From positions 248,001 through 312,000 of the forward strand of contig NZ_FOKG01000003.1 in assembly GCF_900111885.1 (NCBI RefSeq): a DNA stretch of 64,000 bases. Reading direction: 5' to 3'. Positions 34,231-42,271 of this stretch are shown here, one piece after another; the first letter of the stretch is position 1, and every line of letters starts with the position of its first letter. The stretch is from Amycolatopsis marina. GTDB taxonomy: Bacteria > Actinomycetota > Actinomycetes > Mycobacteriales > Pseudonocardiaceae. The notes beneath the pieces were generated by a model. That model did not search any database. It had not been told where the DNA came from and worked only from the letters and a program-made list of their open reading frames with translations. The position numbers were made by a program, and so were the translations under genes.

Positions 34231-34815
34231 ATGACCGAGCCCAATTCGCCCAATTCCGGTACTTCGGGTGCCTCCGGCGCTTCGGACGCCGAGCAGTCGC
34301 AGCACGTTGTCGTCGTCGGCCCGGACGGCTCACCGGTGGGCACCGCACGCATCGCATCGTCCGAAGAGGCCGAGCAGAGCGAGACGGTCGGCGACCTCGT
34401 CGAGGAACCGGCCAAGGTCATGCGAATCGGCACCATGATCAAGCAGCTGCTCGAGGAGGTCCGGGCCGCTCCGCTGGACGACGCCAGCCGGAACCGGCTT
34501 CGGGAGATCCACGAGACCTCGATCAAGGAGCTGGAGCAGGCGCTGGCGCCCGAGCTGCAGGACGAGCTGGAGCGGCTGGTGGCGCCGTTCACCGAGGACA
34601 GCACGCCGTCCGACGCCGAACTGCGGATCGCGCAGGCCCAGCTGGTCGGCTGGCTCGAAGGCCTCTTCCACGGTATCCAGACAGCGCTGTTCGCCCAGCA
34701 GATGGCGGCGCGCGTGCAGCTGGAGCAGATGCGCCGGGGCCTCCCGCCCGGCAGCTCCGCAGGCGCCACCGAACACCCCACCCCCGGCATCGGCACCACG
34801 GGCCAGTACCTCTAG
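34231..34815 (+). CDS. bpa: Bacterial proteasome activator Bpa/PafE
   Basis: A 194-residue protein. The N-terminal 60 residues are disordered (Ser/Gly/Glu-rich). A four-helix core follows (about 75-175, KVMRIGTMIKQLLEEVRAAPLDDASRNRLREIHETSIKELEQAL). The C-terminus ends GTTGQYL, the conserved GQYL tail that docks into pockets of the 20S proteasome alpha ring and opens its gate without ATP. The M. tuberculosis homologue is Rv3780. The start is ATG 34231 with AGGATGGAG upstream; ATG 34222 is three codons earlier. Its neighbours match the Rv3777-Rv3783 order. Confidence 0.92.
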   Translation: MTEPNSPNSGTSGASGASDAEQSQHVVVVGPDGSPVGTARIASSEEAEQSETVGDLVEEPAKVMRIGTMIKQLLEEVRAAPLDDASRNRLREIHETSIKELEQALAPELQDELERLVAPFTEDSTPSDAELRIAQAQLVGWLEGLFHGIQTALFAQQMAARVQLEQMRRGLPPGSSAGATEHPTPGIGTTGQYL

Positions 34816-34838
34816 CCCCTCCCGCAGCAGCTTGGTAC

Positions 34839-34950
34839 GCCTGCAAGTACCTCCATGCAAGATCAAGATCTCCGCTAACCGCTACCGAGTCACGTGCCCC
34901 TTGGTAGCAGTTGACGACATAGATGATCTTGCTTGGGGGTACTTGCAGGC
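34839..34950. repeat. Two-copy hairpin element, copy A
   Basis: About 112 bp whose ends are inverted (GCCTGCAAGTACC at the left, GGGTACTTGCAGGC at the right). The next inner segments also pair (GCAAGATC with GATCTTGC), and so do the central ones (TAACCGCTACC with GGTAGCAGTTG). A second copy with the same plan is at 63303-63417. It lies between bpa and the convergent pyruvyl transferase gene. Confidence 0.8.
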
Positions 34951-34973
34951 GCTCCTAGCGGGGGACGGCTGGG

Positions 34974-36260
34974 TCAGGGGCGTCTGAAGCGGGACAGGTG
35001 ACGCCGGATACCACCCGGGTCGGGCGTGCTCGGGGCGGAGGCCTCGGCAGCGGGTTCGGGCCGGGGTTCCGGCCGGGGTTCCGGCCGGGGTTCCGGCTCG
35101 GGCTCCGGCTGGCGCTGGACGGGTGCGTAGATGGCTCTGGCGAGCGCGATCTTGCCCGCCCGGAACCGATCCACCTCGCCCTCGGCGAATCCGCCCGCGC
35201 TGGGCCTTTCCGGTACTTCGGAAAGGTCTTCGACCAGCGTCCAGTTCGACCCGAGTTCGGTCAGTGACCGGTGCTTGGTGGCGTAGTAGTCGGGATGGAC
35301 GGAAATGGCGACCCCGCTCGCTCCGGCCGCCGCCGCCATCAGATGCGGGTGGAAGCGCGTGGTGATCCAGGTCTGCTCGGTCGACACCGGCAGGCCACTG
35401 TCCCACACCTCCGGGAACGGATAGAACCGCGCGCCCGGCAGGTCCCGCTCGAGCAACAGGTAGACCTCGCGGTCGCCGCGCGGAATCCCTTCGACGACAC
35501 CGATCATCGCAGGATCGACCTTCCACGACCGCAGCATCGACAGCACCGTGCCGGCAAGCCTGCCCGCGCCGACGTCCACCAGGTCGGACTGCAGGCACAG
35601 CATGACCTCGGGCACGTCACCCTCGGCATACAGCCCCTGGGCACGACCGGCGAGGAACGCGTCGTCCACACCCAGGCCGATACCCAGGAGTTCGGCGGAG
35701 CCCTGGTCCCTGACCTCCGCCACGTCGAACTGGTCCACCAGCGTGCGCAGGAGCGGCACCGCGTCGTCGCTGACGGGCAGCAGTCCCTGACCGGTCATCG
35801 CCGCGCGGGCTCCGGATCGAGCCTTGGCCGCGGCCACCCCCGCCAGCAGCCCGATGTGCTGCGGCCACAGCCTGTTGACGTAGCCGCCGCCCAGCATGTG
35901 CAGCACGTCCACCCTGCTCAGCAGGTCGATCCCGTGGAACCAGCGCGGCGCGACTCCCGGATCGTTCACGGCGTCCCGCACCCAGGCCGCGACCTCCCAG
36001 GGCTCCTCCGATCGCGCGTCGCCACACAGCCGCCAGAGGGTATCGGTGAACCGGACGCGGGGATGCAGTCCGGACAGCAACACGGTGGCGGGCCCAGGCG
36101 TGTGGGTGTCCACCCAGACATCGGCTTCCGGCGCGACGTCAGCGAGGTAGCGCAGCCAGGATGCGGTGATCAGCTCGTCGCCGTAGTTGGGCAGACCCGC
36201 GGGAGCGACGAGGTAGTACACCGGGCCGTTCGCGTCGTCCGCTACCTCGACGGGTTCCAT
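34974..36260 (-). CDS. Polysaccharide pyruvyl transferase family protein with PEPR-repeat tail
   Basis: A 428-residue protein of the CsaB/WcaK-like family, which transfers pyruvate from PEP to sugars in wall or capsular polymers. Family features are APAGLPNYGDELITASWLRYL at the N-terminus and VWDSGLPVSTEQTWITTRFHPHLMAAAAG in the C-terminal half, including the conserved RFH. Residues about 385-410 are a low-complexity tail (PEPRPEPRPEPRPEP) coded by a 12-bp tandem repeat near 35058-35097. It is the last gene of the pseF-pseG operon, so it may modify a nonulosonic-acid-bearing glycan. Confidence 0.85.
   Translation of the reverse strand: MEPVEVADDANGPVYYLVAPAGLPNYGDELITASWLRYLADVAPEADVWVDTHTPGPATVLLSGLHPRVRFTDTLWRLCGDARSEEPWEVAAWVRDAVNDPGVAPRWFHGIDLLSRVDVLHMLGGGYVNRLWPQHIGLLAGVAAAKARSGARAAMTGQGLLPVSDDAVPLLRTLVDQFDVAEVRDQGSAELLGIGLGVDDAFLAGRAQGLYAEGDVPEVMLCLQSDLVDVGAGRLAGTVLSMLRSWKVDPAMIGVVEGIPRGDREVYLLLERDLPGARFYPFPEVWDSGLPVSTEQTWITTRFHPHLMAAAAGASGVAISVHPDYYATKHRSLTELGSNWTLVEDLSEVPERPSAGGFAEGEVDRFRAGKIALARAIYAPVQRQPEPEPEPRPEPRPEPRPEPAAEASAPSTPDPGGIRRHLSRFRRP
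35058..35097. repeat. 12-bp tandem repeat inside the pyruvyl transferase gene
   Basis: About three copies of the unit GGCCGGGGTTCC encode the PEPR repeats of the C-terminal tail. The repeat is in frame (multiple of three), so copy-number change would alter tail length without frameshift. Confidence 0.7.
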
Positions 36261-36327
36261 CGCGCCATAGTAGGCACATCACGAACGGATGACGATGAAC
36301 AGGGATGTCCTCGTCTCTGTCGTGTCG

Positions 36328-37311
36328 TCAAGCCGACTCCAGCACCGCGTCCAGGACTCGCGCCGCACCCTCACCGTCCACCACCTGCCGGGACCTTGCC
36401 GCGAGCCGCTCCCTGGCCCTGGGCTCACTCAACAGCGTCCGCAACGTCTCCACGGCGCCGTCGTCCAGCATCGCGGCCGTCCCCAGGCCCACCACGAGCT
36501 CCCGCCGCACCGCCGCCCGATATCCGGCCGCCTGGTTGTCGACGAGCTGGACGACCGCGGCGGGAACGCCTATGCAACACAGTTCGAGCAGGGTCACGCC
36601 GGCTGCGCTGACAGCGAGGTCAGCATCCGCGAGCCTGGACGGCAACCGGGTGTCCGGTGGGCAGAGGCGGAATTCCTGGTCTGTCCCGGCGCTCGGCAAC
36701 TCGGGCCCACCGTGCGCAAGCACGTCGACCTGGCAGGGCACCCCGGTGTCGCGTAGTGCGGTGACCAGCGTCGTCACGATTTCCCGCCACAACGCTCCCC
36801 CGCCCAGCACGACCACGACCCTCGGCCGCTCCGGGTGCTCCCGCCGTTCGCCCCGGTGCGCCCTGGCCAGCCGCACGTCCTGCCGCAGCGGGGCGAACTC
36901 GGGCCCGGCGAGCCGTCGCCGGGAGCCGTCGTCGGGCCGGGGCAGCGGCTCCAGCCCGGAGTCCACGACGACGTCGGCAGCGCGACGGCCGAAGGATCTG
37001 GACTCCATCGACACCAGCGTCGCTCCCGCGGCGTTGACCTCGTCGCGCACCTCGCCGAGCTGGTAGTTGTCGACCAGCACCACATCGGCTTCCCGGGCGA
37101 GGACGCCAATGGAAGCCGCGTCGTCGGCGGGTTCGCGCCGGTGCACGCCGAGTTCGGCCATCCGCAGCGCCAGCCACTCGGCATTGTCCGTACGACCCGA
37201 CAACGACACCTGCCAGCCGCGGGCTACGGCTTCCTCGGCGAAGGCGACCGCCCTGGCCAGATGTCCCACCCCGATCGATCCCGAGGCATCGGCCCGCAGG
37301 AGCAGCCTCAC
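36328..37311 (-). CDS. pseG: UDP-2,4-diacetamido-2,4,6-trideoxy-altropyranose hydrolase (PseG type)
   Basis: A 327-residue GT-B-fold protein that removes UDP in pseudaminic acid synthesis. It starts VRLLLRADASGSIGVGHLARAVAFAEEA, the PseG signature containing the catalytic His of GxGH. The C-terminal half has ADADLAVSAAGVTLLELCCIGVPAAVVQLVDNQ, the UDP-binding region. GTG 37311 overlaps the pseF stop by 4 nt (GTGA) and has GGAAGGTGA upstream, so the longer ORF start is rejected. It lies between pseF and the pyruvyl transferase. Confidence 0.88.
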   Translation of the reverse strand: MRLLLRADASGSIGVGHLARAVAFAEEAVARGWQVSLSGRTDNAEWLALRMAELGVHRREPADDAASIGVLAREADVVLVDNYQLGEVRDEVNAAGATLVSMESRSFGRRAADVVVDSGLEPLPRPDDGSRRRLAGPEFAPLRQDVRLARAHRGERREHPERPRVVVVLGGGALWREIVTTLVTALRDTGVPCQVDVLAHGGPELPSAGTDQEFRLCPPDTRLPSRLADADLAVSAAGVTLLELCCIGVPAAVVQLVDNQAAGYRAAVRRELVVGLGTAAMLDDGAVETLRTLLSEPRARERLAARSRQVVDGEGAARVLDAVLESA

Positions 37312-38054
37312 GGCGTCACCTTCCGCTGCTCGACGTGGGCGTTCAGCGCGACGAGATCCGGCCGGGCCCGCAGGAGTGCGACCACGTCCTGCCACCTCGG
37401 CGGCGCGTCTCCCAGCTCGGCCACCAACGCCTCCAACAGGACCCAGTCCTCCGCCGTATCCAGGGTCACGCGCAGGTCGTCGGCAGCGGGAGCCACGACC
37501 GTGCCCGTGCAGCTGTACCGGCCGGGGTCGTTCTTGACGCCGTAGGTGACGTGCTCACGATGCGGGCCGGAGGGAATCAGCGACTGCTCGGCAAGCGCAC
37601 CGGTTCGGACCAGCTCGGCATCGAAGCCCCGGGGCAGAGTGCGCACCAGAGTGTTGCTGACGTAGTCGAGTTCGGGCTGCGACCGCCAGAGCGCCACGAT
37701 GTGCTGGAGCAGCCGTGGGTCGTGCAACGGACAGTCAGCGGTCAAGCGAACCACGGCGTCCGCCGGGTACTCCTCCGTCGCCAACAGAAACCGGCCGAGC
37801 ACGTCATCCAGTGAACCGCGAACCACCGCTGCGCCCAGCCTGTCCGCCTCCTCCGCGACGGCGTCGTCGTCCGTCCCGGCGGACGTCGCGACGACGACCG
37901 TGTCGATCCCGTGCGCCGCGGCCGCGGCACGCACGACCCAGCCCAGCACGGACCGGCCGCCGAGCGGACGAAGCACCTTCCCCGGAAGTCGGGTCGACGA
38001 GCAGCGCGCCTGAATGACGACGTTCACGACCGGCCTTGCACTCATGGGTGACAT
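37308..38054 (-). CDS. pseF: CMP-nonulosonic acid cytidylyltransferase, PseF/SpsF type
   Basis: A 248-residue nucleotidyltransferase with N-terminal VVIQARCSSTRLPGKVLRPLGGRSVLGWVV, the CMP-sugar synthetase motif, and AVVRLTADCPLHDPRLLQHIV, the acidic metal-binding motif. It resembles SpsF-like members and fills the PseF slot, activating the nine-carbon acid with CTP. ATG 38054 is given; ATG 38045 is nearly equal, and no clear ribosome site precedes either. It is divergent from pseB with a 41-bp gap that must hold both promoters. Confidence 0.82.
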   Translation of the reverse strand: MSPMSARPVVNVVIQARCSSTRLPGKVLRPLGGRSVLGWVVRAAAAAHGIDTVVVATSAGTDDDAVAEEADRLGAAVVRGSLDDVLGRFLLATEEYPADAVVRLTADCPLHDPRLLQHIVALWRSQPELDYVSNTLVRTLPRGFDAELVRTGALAEQSLIPSGPHREHVTYGVKNDPGRYSCTGTVVAPAADDLRVTLDTAEDWVLLEALVAELGDAPPRWQDVVALLRARPDLVALNAHVEQRKVTP

Positions 38055-38095
38055 GATGGCCGACGGCAACAGTGAGTGAGCGCGGAGGTAACCAG

Positions 38096-39079
38096 GTGAC
38101 GGAGCTCGACGGTTCAAGCATCCTGCTGACCGGCGGGACGGGCTCGTTCGGCAAGGCGTTCATTTCCTATGCCCTGGCCGAGCTGAACCCGAAGCGCCTC
38201 GTGGTGCTTTCGCGGGATGAACTGAAACAGTACGAAGCCCGGCAGCAGTTCGGTGACGACCCTCGGTTGCGCTGGTTCATCGGCGACGTACGCGATCGGC
38301 GCAGGCTCGAACGCGCCATGCACGGCGTCGACTACGTCGTGCACGCTGCCGCGCTCAAGCAGGTGGACACCGGCGAGTACAACCCCTTCGAGTTCGTGCA
38401 GACGAACGTGGTCGGCTCACAGCACGTGATCGAGGCAGCCATCGACACGGGAGTCAGGAAGGTCGTCGCGCTGTCCACGGACAAGGCCTCCAGCCCGATC
38501 AACCTCTACGGCGCCACAAAGCTGTGCGCGGACCGGATGTTCATCAGCGCCAACCACTACGCGGCCACGCACCCGACCCGGTTCTCGGTGGTCCGCTACG
38601 GCAACGTGATGGGCTCGCGCGGCAGCGTCATCCCGTTCTTCCGGTCGCTGGCCGAGCGCGGTGAGTCGCTGCCGATCACCCACAAGGAGATGACCAGGTT
38701 CTGGATCACACTCCCACAGGCCGTGCGGTTCGTCGTCGACTCCTTCGACCAGATGAACGGCGGGGAACTGTACGTACCCCGCATCCCGAGCATGCGGCTG
38801 GTGGACCTGGCTCAGGCGATCGCACCGAACAGCCCGATGCACGAGATGGGGATTCGGCCGGGCGAGAAGCTGCACGAGGAGATGATCGCCCCGGACGACT
38901 CCCGCCGGACAATCCAGCTGGCCGATCGCTACGTGGTTCAGCCGCACATCGCAGGTTGGGGCTACCAGCCGCCGGAGGGAGGCGCTCCGGTTTCGGACGG
39001 CTTCGCCTACCGCTCGGACACCAACGACCTCTGGCTCAATCACGACGAGCTGCGGGAACTGGTCGAACAGTATGGCTGA
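38096..39079 (+). CDS. pseB: UDP-GlcNAc 4,6-dehydratase (inverting), PseB
   Basis: A 327-residue SDR enzyme for the first step of pseudaminic acid synthesis: 4,6-dehydration with C5 inversion of UDP-GlcNAc. The nucleotide motif is ILLTGGTGSFGKAF and the PseB hallmark VVLSRDELKQYEARQQF follows. VVHAAALKQVDTGEYNPFE and SSPINLYGATKLCADR (Tyr-x-x-x-Lys type catalytic region) complete the signature. The start is GTG 38096 with GGAGG 7 nt upstream. Its stop overlaps pseC by 8 nt. Confidence 0.93.
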   Translation: MTELDGSSILLTGGTGSFGKAFISYALAELNPKRLVVLSRDELKQYEARQQFGDDPRLRWFIGDVRDRRRLERAMHGVDYVVHAAALKQVDTGEYNPFEFVQTNVVGSQHVIEAAIDTGVRKVVALSTDKASSPINLYGATKLCADRMFISANHYAATHPTRFSVVRYGNVMGSRGSVIPFFRSLAERGESLPITHKEMTRFWITLPQAVRFVVDSFDQMNGGELYVPRIPSMRLVDLAQAIAPNSPMHEMGIRPGEKLHEEMIAPDDSRRTIQLADRYVVQPHIAGWGYQPPEGGAPVSDGFAYRSDTNDLWLNHDELRELVEQYG

Positions 39080-40223
39080 GGACTTTCTGCCCTACGGTCG
39101 TCAGTCGATCGACCAGGAGGACATCGAGGCCGTCACCGACGTGTTGCGGGGCGACTGGCTGACCACCGGTCCCGCGGTGTCCCGCTTCGAGGCCGACCTC
39201 GCCGAGCACACCGGCGGCACGCCTGCGGTCGCGGTCACGTCGGGCACCGCGGCACTGCACGTCGCCTATGCCGCTGCCGGGGTAGGCCCGGGAGACGAGG
39301 TCGTCGTCACCCCCATGACCTTCGTCGCGACAGCCGCGACAGCTGTGCTCCAGGGCGCCACCGTCGTCTTCGCCGACGTCGACGCGGCGACCGCGAACCT
39401 TGCTCCCGACGCCGCCAAGGCGGCCACGTCCAGCCGCACCAAGGTCATCGCCGCGGTCGACTACGCCGGGCACCCCGCCGAGCTGGGTGAGCTGGCAGAG
39501 GTGGCACGGTCGGCGGACGCTCTGCTGCTGGAGGATGCCGCGCATTCGATCGGCGGCACCTGGTGCGGGCACGCGGTGGGTGCGCTCGCCGATCTGACCA
39601 CCTTTTCCTTCTTCCCCACGAAGAACCTCACGACGGGTGAGGGCGGCGCTGTCGCGACCGGCTCCGAGGACCTGCTCGCGCGGGCGCGCGGTTTCCGCAA
39701 CCACGGCCTCGTTCGCGACCGGTCCGCGCAGCGGTTTCCGGACGAGGGTGGCTGGCACCAGGAGGTGCACGAGTTCGGGCTGAACTACCGGCTTCCCGAC
39801 GTGCTGTGCGCGCTGGGCAGCAGCCAGCTCCGCAGACTCGCCGCGTTCAAAGAACGAAGGGCGCGGATTCACGCCCGCTACAACGAGGGCTTCGCCGACC
39901 TGGCCGGCGTGCGTACTCCCATCCAGCACGAACAGGCTGACCCGATGTGGCATCTGTATCCGCTCCGGGTGCTGGAGGGACGGCGCCGCGCACTGTTCGA
40001 CCACCTGCGCGCGATCGGTATCGGCGTACAGGTGAACTACATCCCGGTGTACTGGCACCCGGTTTTCGCCGATCTGGGCTACCAGCGGGGCATGTGCCCG
40101 AACGCCGAGCAGTTCTACGCCGAGGAGCTGTCCCTGCCGTTGTTCCCCGAGCTCACGGATGCACAGGTGGACCGAGTCATCGACGAAGTGCGCGGGTTCT
40201 TCGGGGCGAACAGTTCTGCCTAG
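39072..40223 (+). CDS. pseC: UDP-4-amino-4,6-dideoxy-N-acetyl-altrosamine transaminase, PseC
   Basis: A 383-residue DegT/DnrJ-family PLP aminotransferase, second step of the pathway. It shows YGRQSIDQEDIEAVTDVL at the start, EDAAHSIGGTW (PLP Asp) and FFPTKNLTTGEGG with the PLP Lys184. HLYPLRVLEGRRRALFDHLRAIGIGVQVNYIPVYWHPVF is typical of PseC. It overlaps pseB by 8 nt. Its TAG stop interlocks with the stop of the convergent pseI in the tetranucleotide CTAG. Confidence 0.93.
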   Translation: MAEDFLPYGRQSIDQEDIEAVTDVLRGDWLTTGPAVSRFEADLAEHTGGTPAVAVTSGTAALHVAYAAAGVGPGDEVVVTPMTFVATAATAVLQGATVVFADVDAATANLAPDAAKAATSSRTKVIAAVDYAGHPAELGELAEVARSADALLLEDAAHSIGGTWCGHAVGALADLTTFSFFPTKNLTTGEGGAVATGSEDLLARARGFRNHGLVRDRSAQRFPDEGGWHQEVHEFGLNYRLPDVLCALGSSQLRRLAAFKERRARIHARYNEGFADLAGVRTPIQHEQADPMWHLYPLRVLEGRRRALFDHLRAIGIGVQVNYIPVYWHPVFADLGYQRGMCPNAEQFYAEELSLPLFPELTDAQVDRVIDEVRGFFGANSSA

Positions 40224-41275
40224 ACCAGGTCCCAGCTCAACGGGGTTCCCTTCGCCGCGTCAGCCCGGAACGTCCTGCCCAGCACCTTCGTGATGTCGGC
40301 GGGCGGCAGCCCGCCCGCAGGACGGATCGACCGCACGTTGCTCGCGGTCACCGGCTCGCCCGCCCGCACGTCCTCGACGACGTAGAGCGAGCGGCGGATG
40401 CGGATGCCCGCACGCTCGCTCTCCCGCGGGCCGATGGTCGCCGCACCGAGCGCCTGCCAGGCGCGCTCGCTCTCGACGACGAGCGCGGCCAGTTCGGCAG
40501 GCTCCAGGGAGAAGGCCGAGTCGACCCCGCCATCAGCACGCGACAGCGTGACGTGCTTCTCCACCACGCAGGCGCCGAGGGCCACCGCCGCGAGGGGGAC
40601 GCCGATGCCCGGCGTGTGGTCGGACAATCCGACCACCACGTCGAACGCCTGTCCCAGGACCGGAATGGCCCGCAGATTGCTGTCCCGGGGAGGAGCCGGA
40701 TAGGAGGCCGTGCAACCGAGCACGATCAACTGATCGTTGCCCGCGTCCCTCGCGGTGCGGACGGCCGCGTCGATCTCGGCCGCGCTGGCCTTGCCGGTGG
40801 AGATGATCAACGGCTTCCCGGTCCGGGCGCACAGCTCGACCAGCGGCAGGTCGACGATCTCCGAAGAGGCGATTTTGTAGGCGGGGGCGTTCAAGGACTC
40901 GAGCAGCTCCACCGCGGTGGGATCGAACGGGCTGGAGAAGACCTCCAGCCCCCGCTGCCTGCCCCTGGCGAAAATGGCCTCGTGCCACTCCCACGGAGTG
41001 TGCGCGCGATCGTAGAGGCGGTAGAGATTCTCACCGTCCCACAACGAGTCCTTGTTCGTGATCCGGAATTCCGGCGTGTCCACGTCGATGGTGATGGTGT
41101 CGGCGCGATAGGTCTGGAGCTTGAGCGCGTGCGCACCCGCATCAGCGACGGCGTCCACAATGGCCAGTGCCCGATCGAGATCGCCGTTGTGGTTGCCGGA
41201 CATCTCGGCGATGACGAACGGCCGGTGTGCGGCACCCACCACCCGATCGCCGATCCGGACTTCCTGACGGCTCAA
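40220..41275 (-). CDS. pseI: Pseudaminic acid synthase, PseI (NeuB family)
   Basis: A 351-residue enzyme condensing the 6-deoxy sugar with PEP to form the nonulosonic acid. The NeuB TIM-barrel signature is FVIAEMSGNHNGDLDRALAIVDAVADAGAHALKLQTY. LIISTGKASAAEIDAAV, VVVGLSDHTPGIGVPLAAVALGACVVEKHVTLSR follow, and an antifreeze-like SAF domain ends the protein (about 285-345). The start is taken as TTG 41275, which has AGGAGGAG 7 nt upstream; the open frame to 41308 lacks this. It is the last gene of a four-gene operon. Confidence 0.92.
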   Translation of the reverse strand: MSRQEVRIGDRVVGAAHRPFVIAEMSGNHNGDLDRALAIVDAVADAGAHALKLQTYRADTITIDVDTPEFRITNKDSLWDGENLYRLYDRAHTPWEWHEAIFARGRQRGLEVFSSPFDPTAVELLESLNAPAYKIASSEIVDLPLVELCARTGKPLIISTGKASAAEIDAAVRTARDAGNDQLIVLGCTASYPAPPRDSNLRAIPVLGQAFDVVVGLSDHTPGIGVPLAAVALGACVVEKHVTLSRADGGVDSAFSLEPAELAALVVESERAWQALGAATIGPRESERAGIRIRRSLYVVEDVRAGEPVTASNVRSIRPAGGLPPADITKVLGRTFRADAAKGTPLSWDLV

Positions 41276-41304
41276 GATCGATCTCCTCCTGTCGGGGACG
41301 CGGA

Positions 41305-41805
41305 TCAACGACGTAGGTCGGCGCGGGTGAGTTCGTTCCAGACGACCTCACGTGGTTCGCCGTCGATCTCGCGGACATAGCGGCGCACCTCGGTGAAGCC
41401 GACCTGCTCGTGCAGCCGCAGCACCGGGGTGTTGCTCGCCAAGGTAGCCGCACCAAGGCACTGCACGTCGAGGACGTCGAACGCATAGTCGATCGCCTCG
41501 TGTTCCAGATCGACCCAGGCCGCGGATCGCTCGGCGCCGAGTCCGTCGACGTCGAGGTACTTGCTCCATTCGACGATCTCACCGCCGAGGCCGCTGAACG
41601 TCACCACGCCCGCGGCCACACCAGCACGTTCGTAGACGAGCACCCGGCGGGAAGGGTCCTGCCTGACCCCGTCCCACCACCGCCGATGTTCCGCAGCGCT
41701 GATCTCGTGAGTCGTGAAGCTCGCCCGCCGCACCTTGGGATGGTTGCGCCACCGCCGGATCGCGTCGAGATCACGCTCGGTTGCCGGTCGTAACACCGAG
41801 GTCAC
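41305..41805 (-). CDS. pseH: GNAT acetyltransferase, PseH type
   Basis: A 166-residue GNAT-family enzyme (LRPATERDLDAIRRWRNHPKVRRASFTTHEISAAEHRRWW, then GAATLASNTPVLRLHEQVGFTEVRRYVRE, the acetyl-CoA region). In the pathway it acetylates the 4-amino group of the altrosamine derivative. The GTG start at 41805 overlaps the upstream stop by 4 nt (GTGA). Family membership is clear; the exact substrate is inferred from its place in the pse set. Confidence 0.85.
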   Translation of the reverse strand: MTSVLRPATERDLDAIRRWRNHPKVRRASFTTHEISAAEHRRWWDGVRQDPSRRVLVYERAGVAAGVVTFSGLGGEIVEWSKYLDVDGLGAERSAAWVDLEHEAIDYAFDVLDVQCLGAATLASNTPVLRLHEQVGFTEVRRYVREIDGEPREVVWNELTRADLRR

Positions 41806-42236
41806 TCAGCGGCGCCGACGCTGGCCCGCTCCTCAAGCCTACGCAGCCGGTCCTCGTAGCGGGCGAGGCCGGCCAGCCGGACCCGGATCTGCGCGTGCTG
41901 CCGCTGGATCTCCTGGACCAGGGAGCGGGACTCCGCGATTTCCGGAGCGTCGGCGGTCGGCGCGACGGACAACTGCTCACGCAGGGTCTCCAGCCGGGCG
42001 TCCTGGGCCGCCACGTGCGGCATCATTCGGTCCAGTTCGCTCCGGATCCAGCGAAGGTCGCCGCGGACGTGCTCGAGACCGGCCTCGAGTGCGTCCAGCC
42101 TGCGGCGGTGGTCAACGGTGCAGTGCTCCTGCTCGACCACGCGCTCGTCGAGCGGGTCCACCCGTTCGCCGATGCGGTAGTCGATGACTCGGGCAAGTCT
42201 GTCCGTGACGCGGTTCTTGAGGTTCGACAATGCCAT
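41802..42236 (-). CDS. Coiled-coil protein in the nonulosonic acid operon
   Basis: A 144-residue, highly charged protein predicted from heptads to form long coiled coils (LDALEAGLEHVRGDLRWIRSELDRM ... SLVQEIQRQHAQIRVRLAGLARYEDRLRRLEE). No signal peptide or membrane segment. ATG 42236 has GAAGGAA upstream. It sits between the GT29-like gene (35 nt upstream) and pseH (4-nt overlap). It could be a scaffold for the glycan-assembly enzymes; this is inference, and the family is not recognised. Confidence 0.65.
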   Translation of the reverse strand: MALSNLKNRVTDRLARVIDYRIGERVDPLDERVVEQEHCTVDHRRRLDALEAGLEHVRGDLRWIRSELDRMMPHVAAQDARLETLREQLSVAPTADAPEIAESRSLVQEIQRQHAQIRVRLAGLARYEDRLRRLEERASVGAAE

Positions 42237-42271
42237 GGTGTTCCTTCGCGGAGAGCGTCGTGCGGAGTTGT

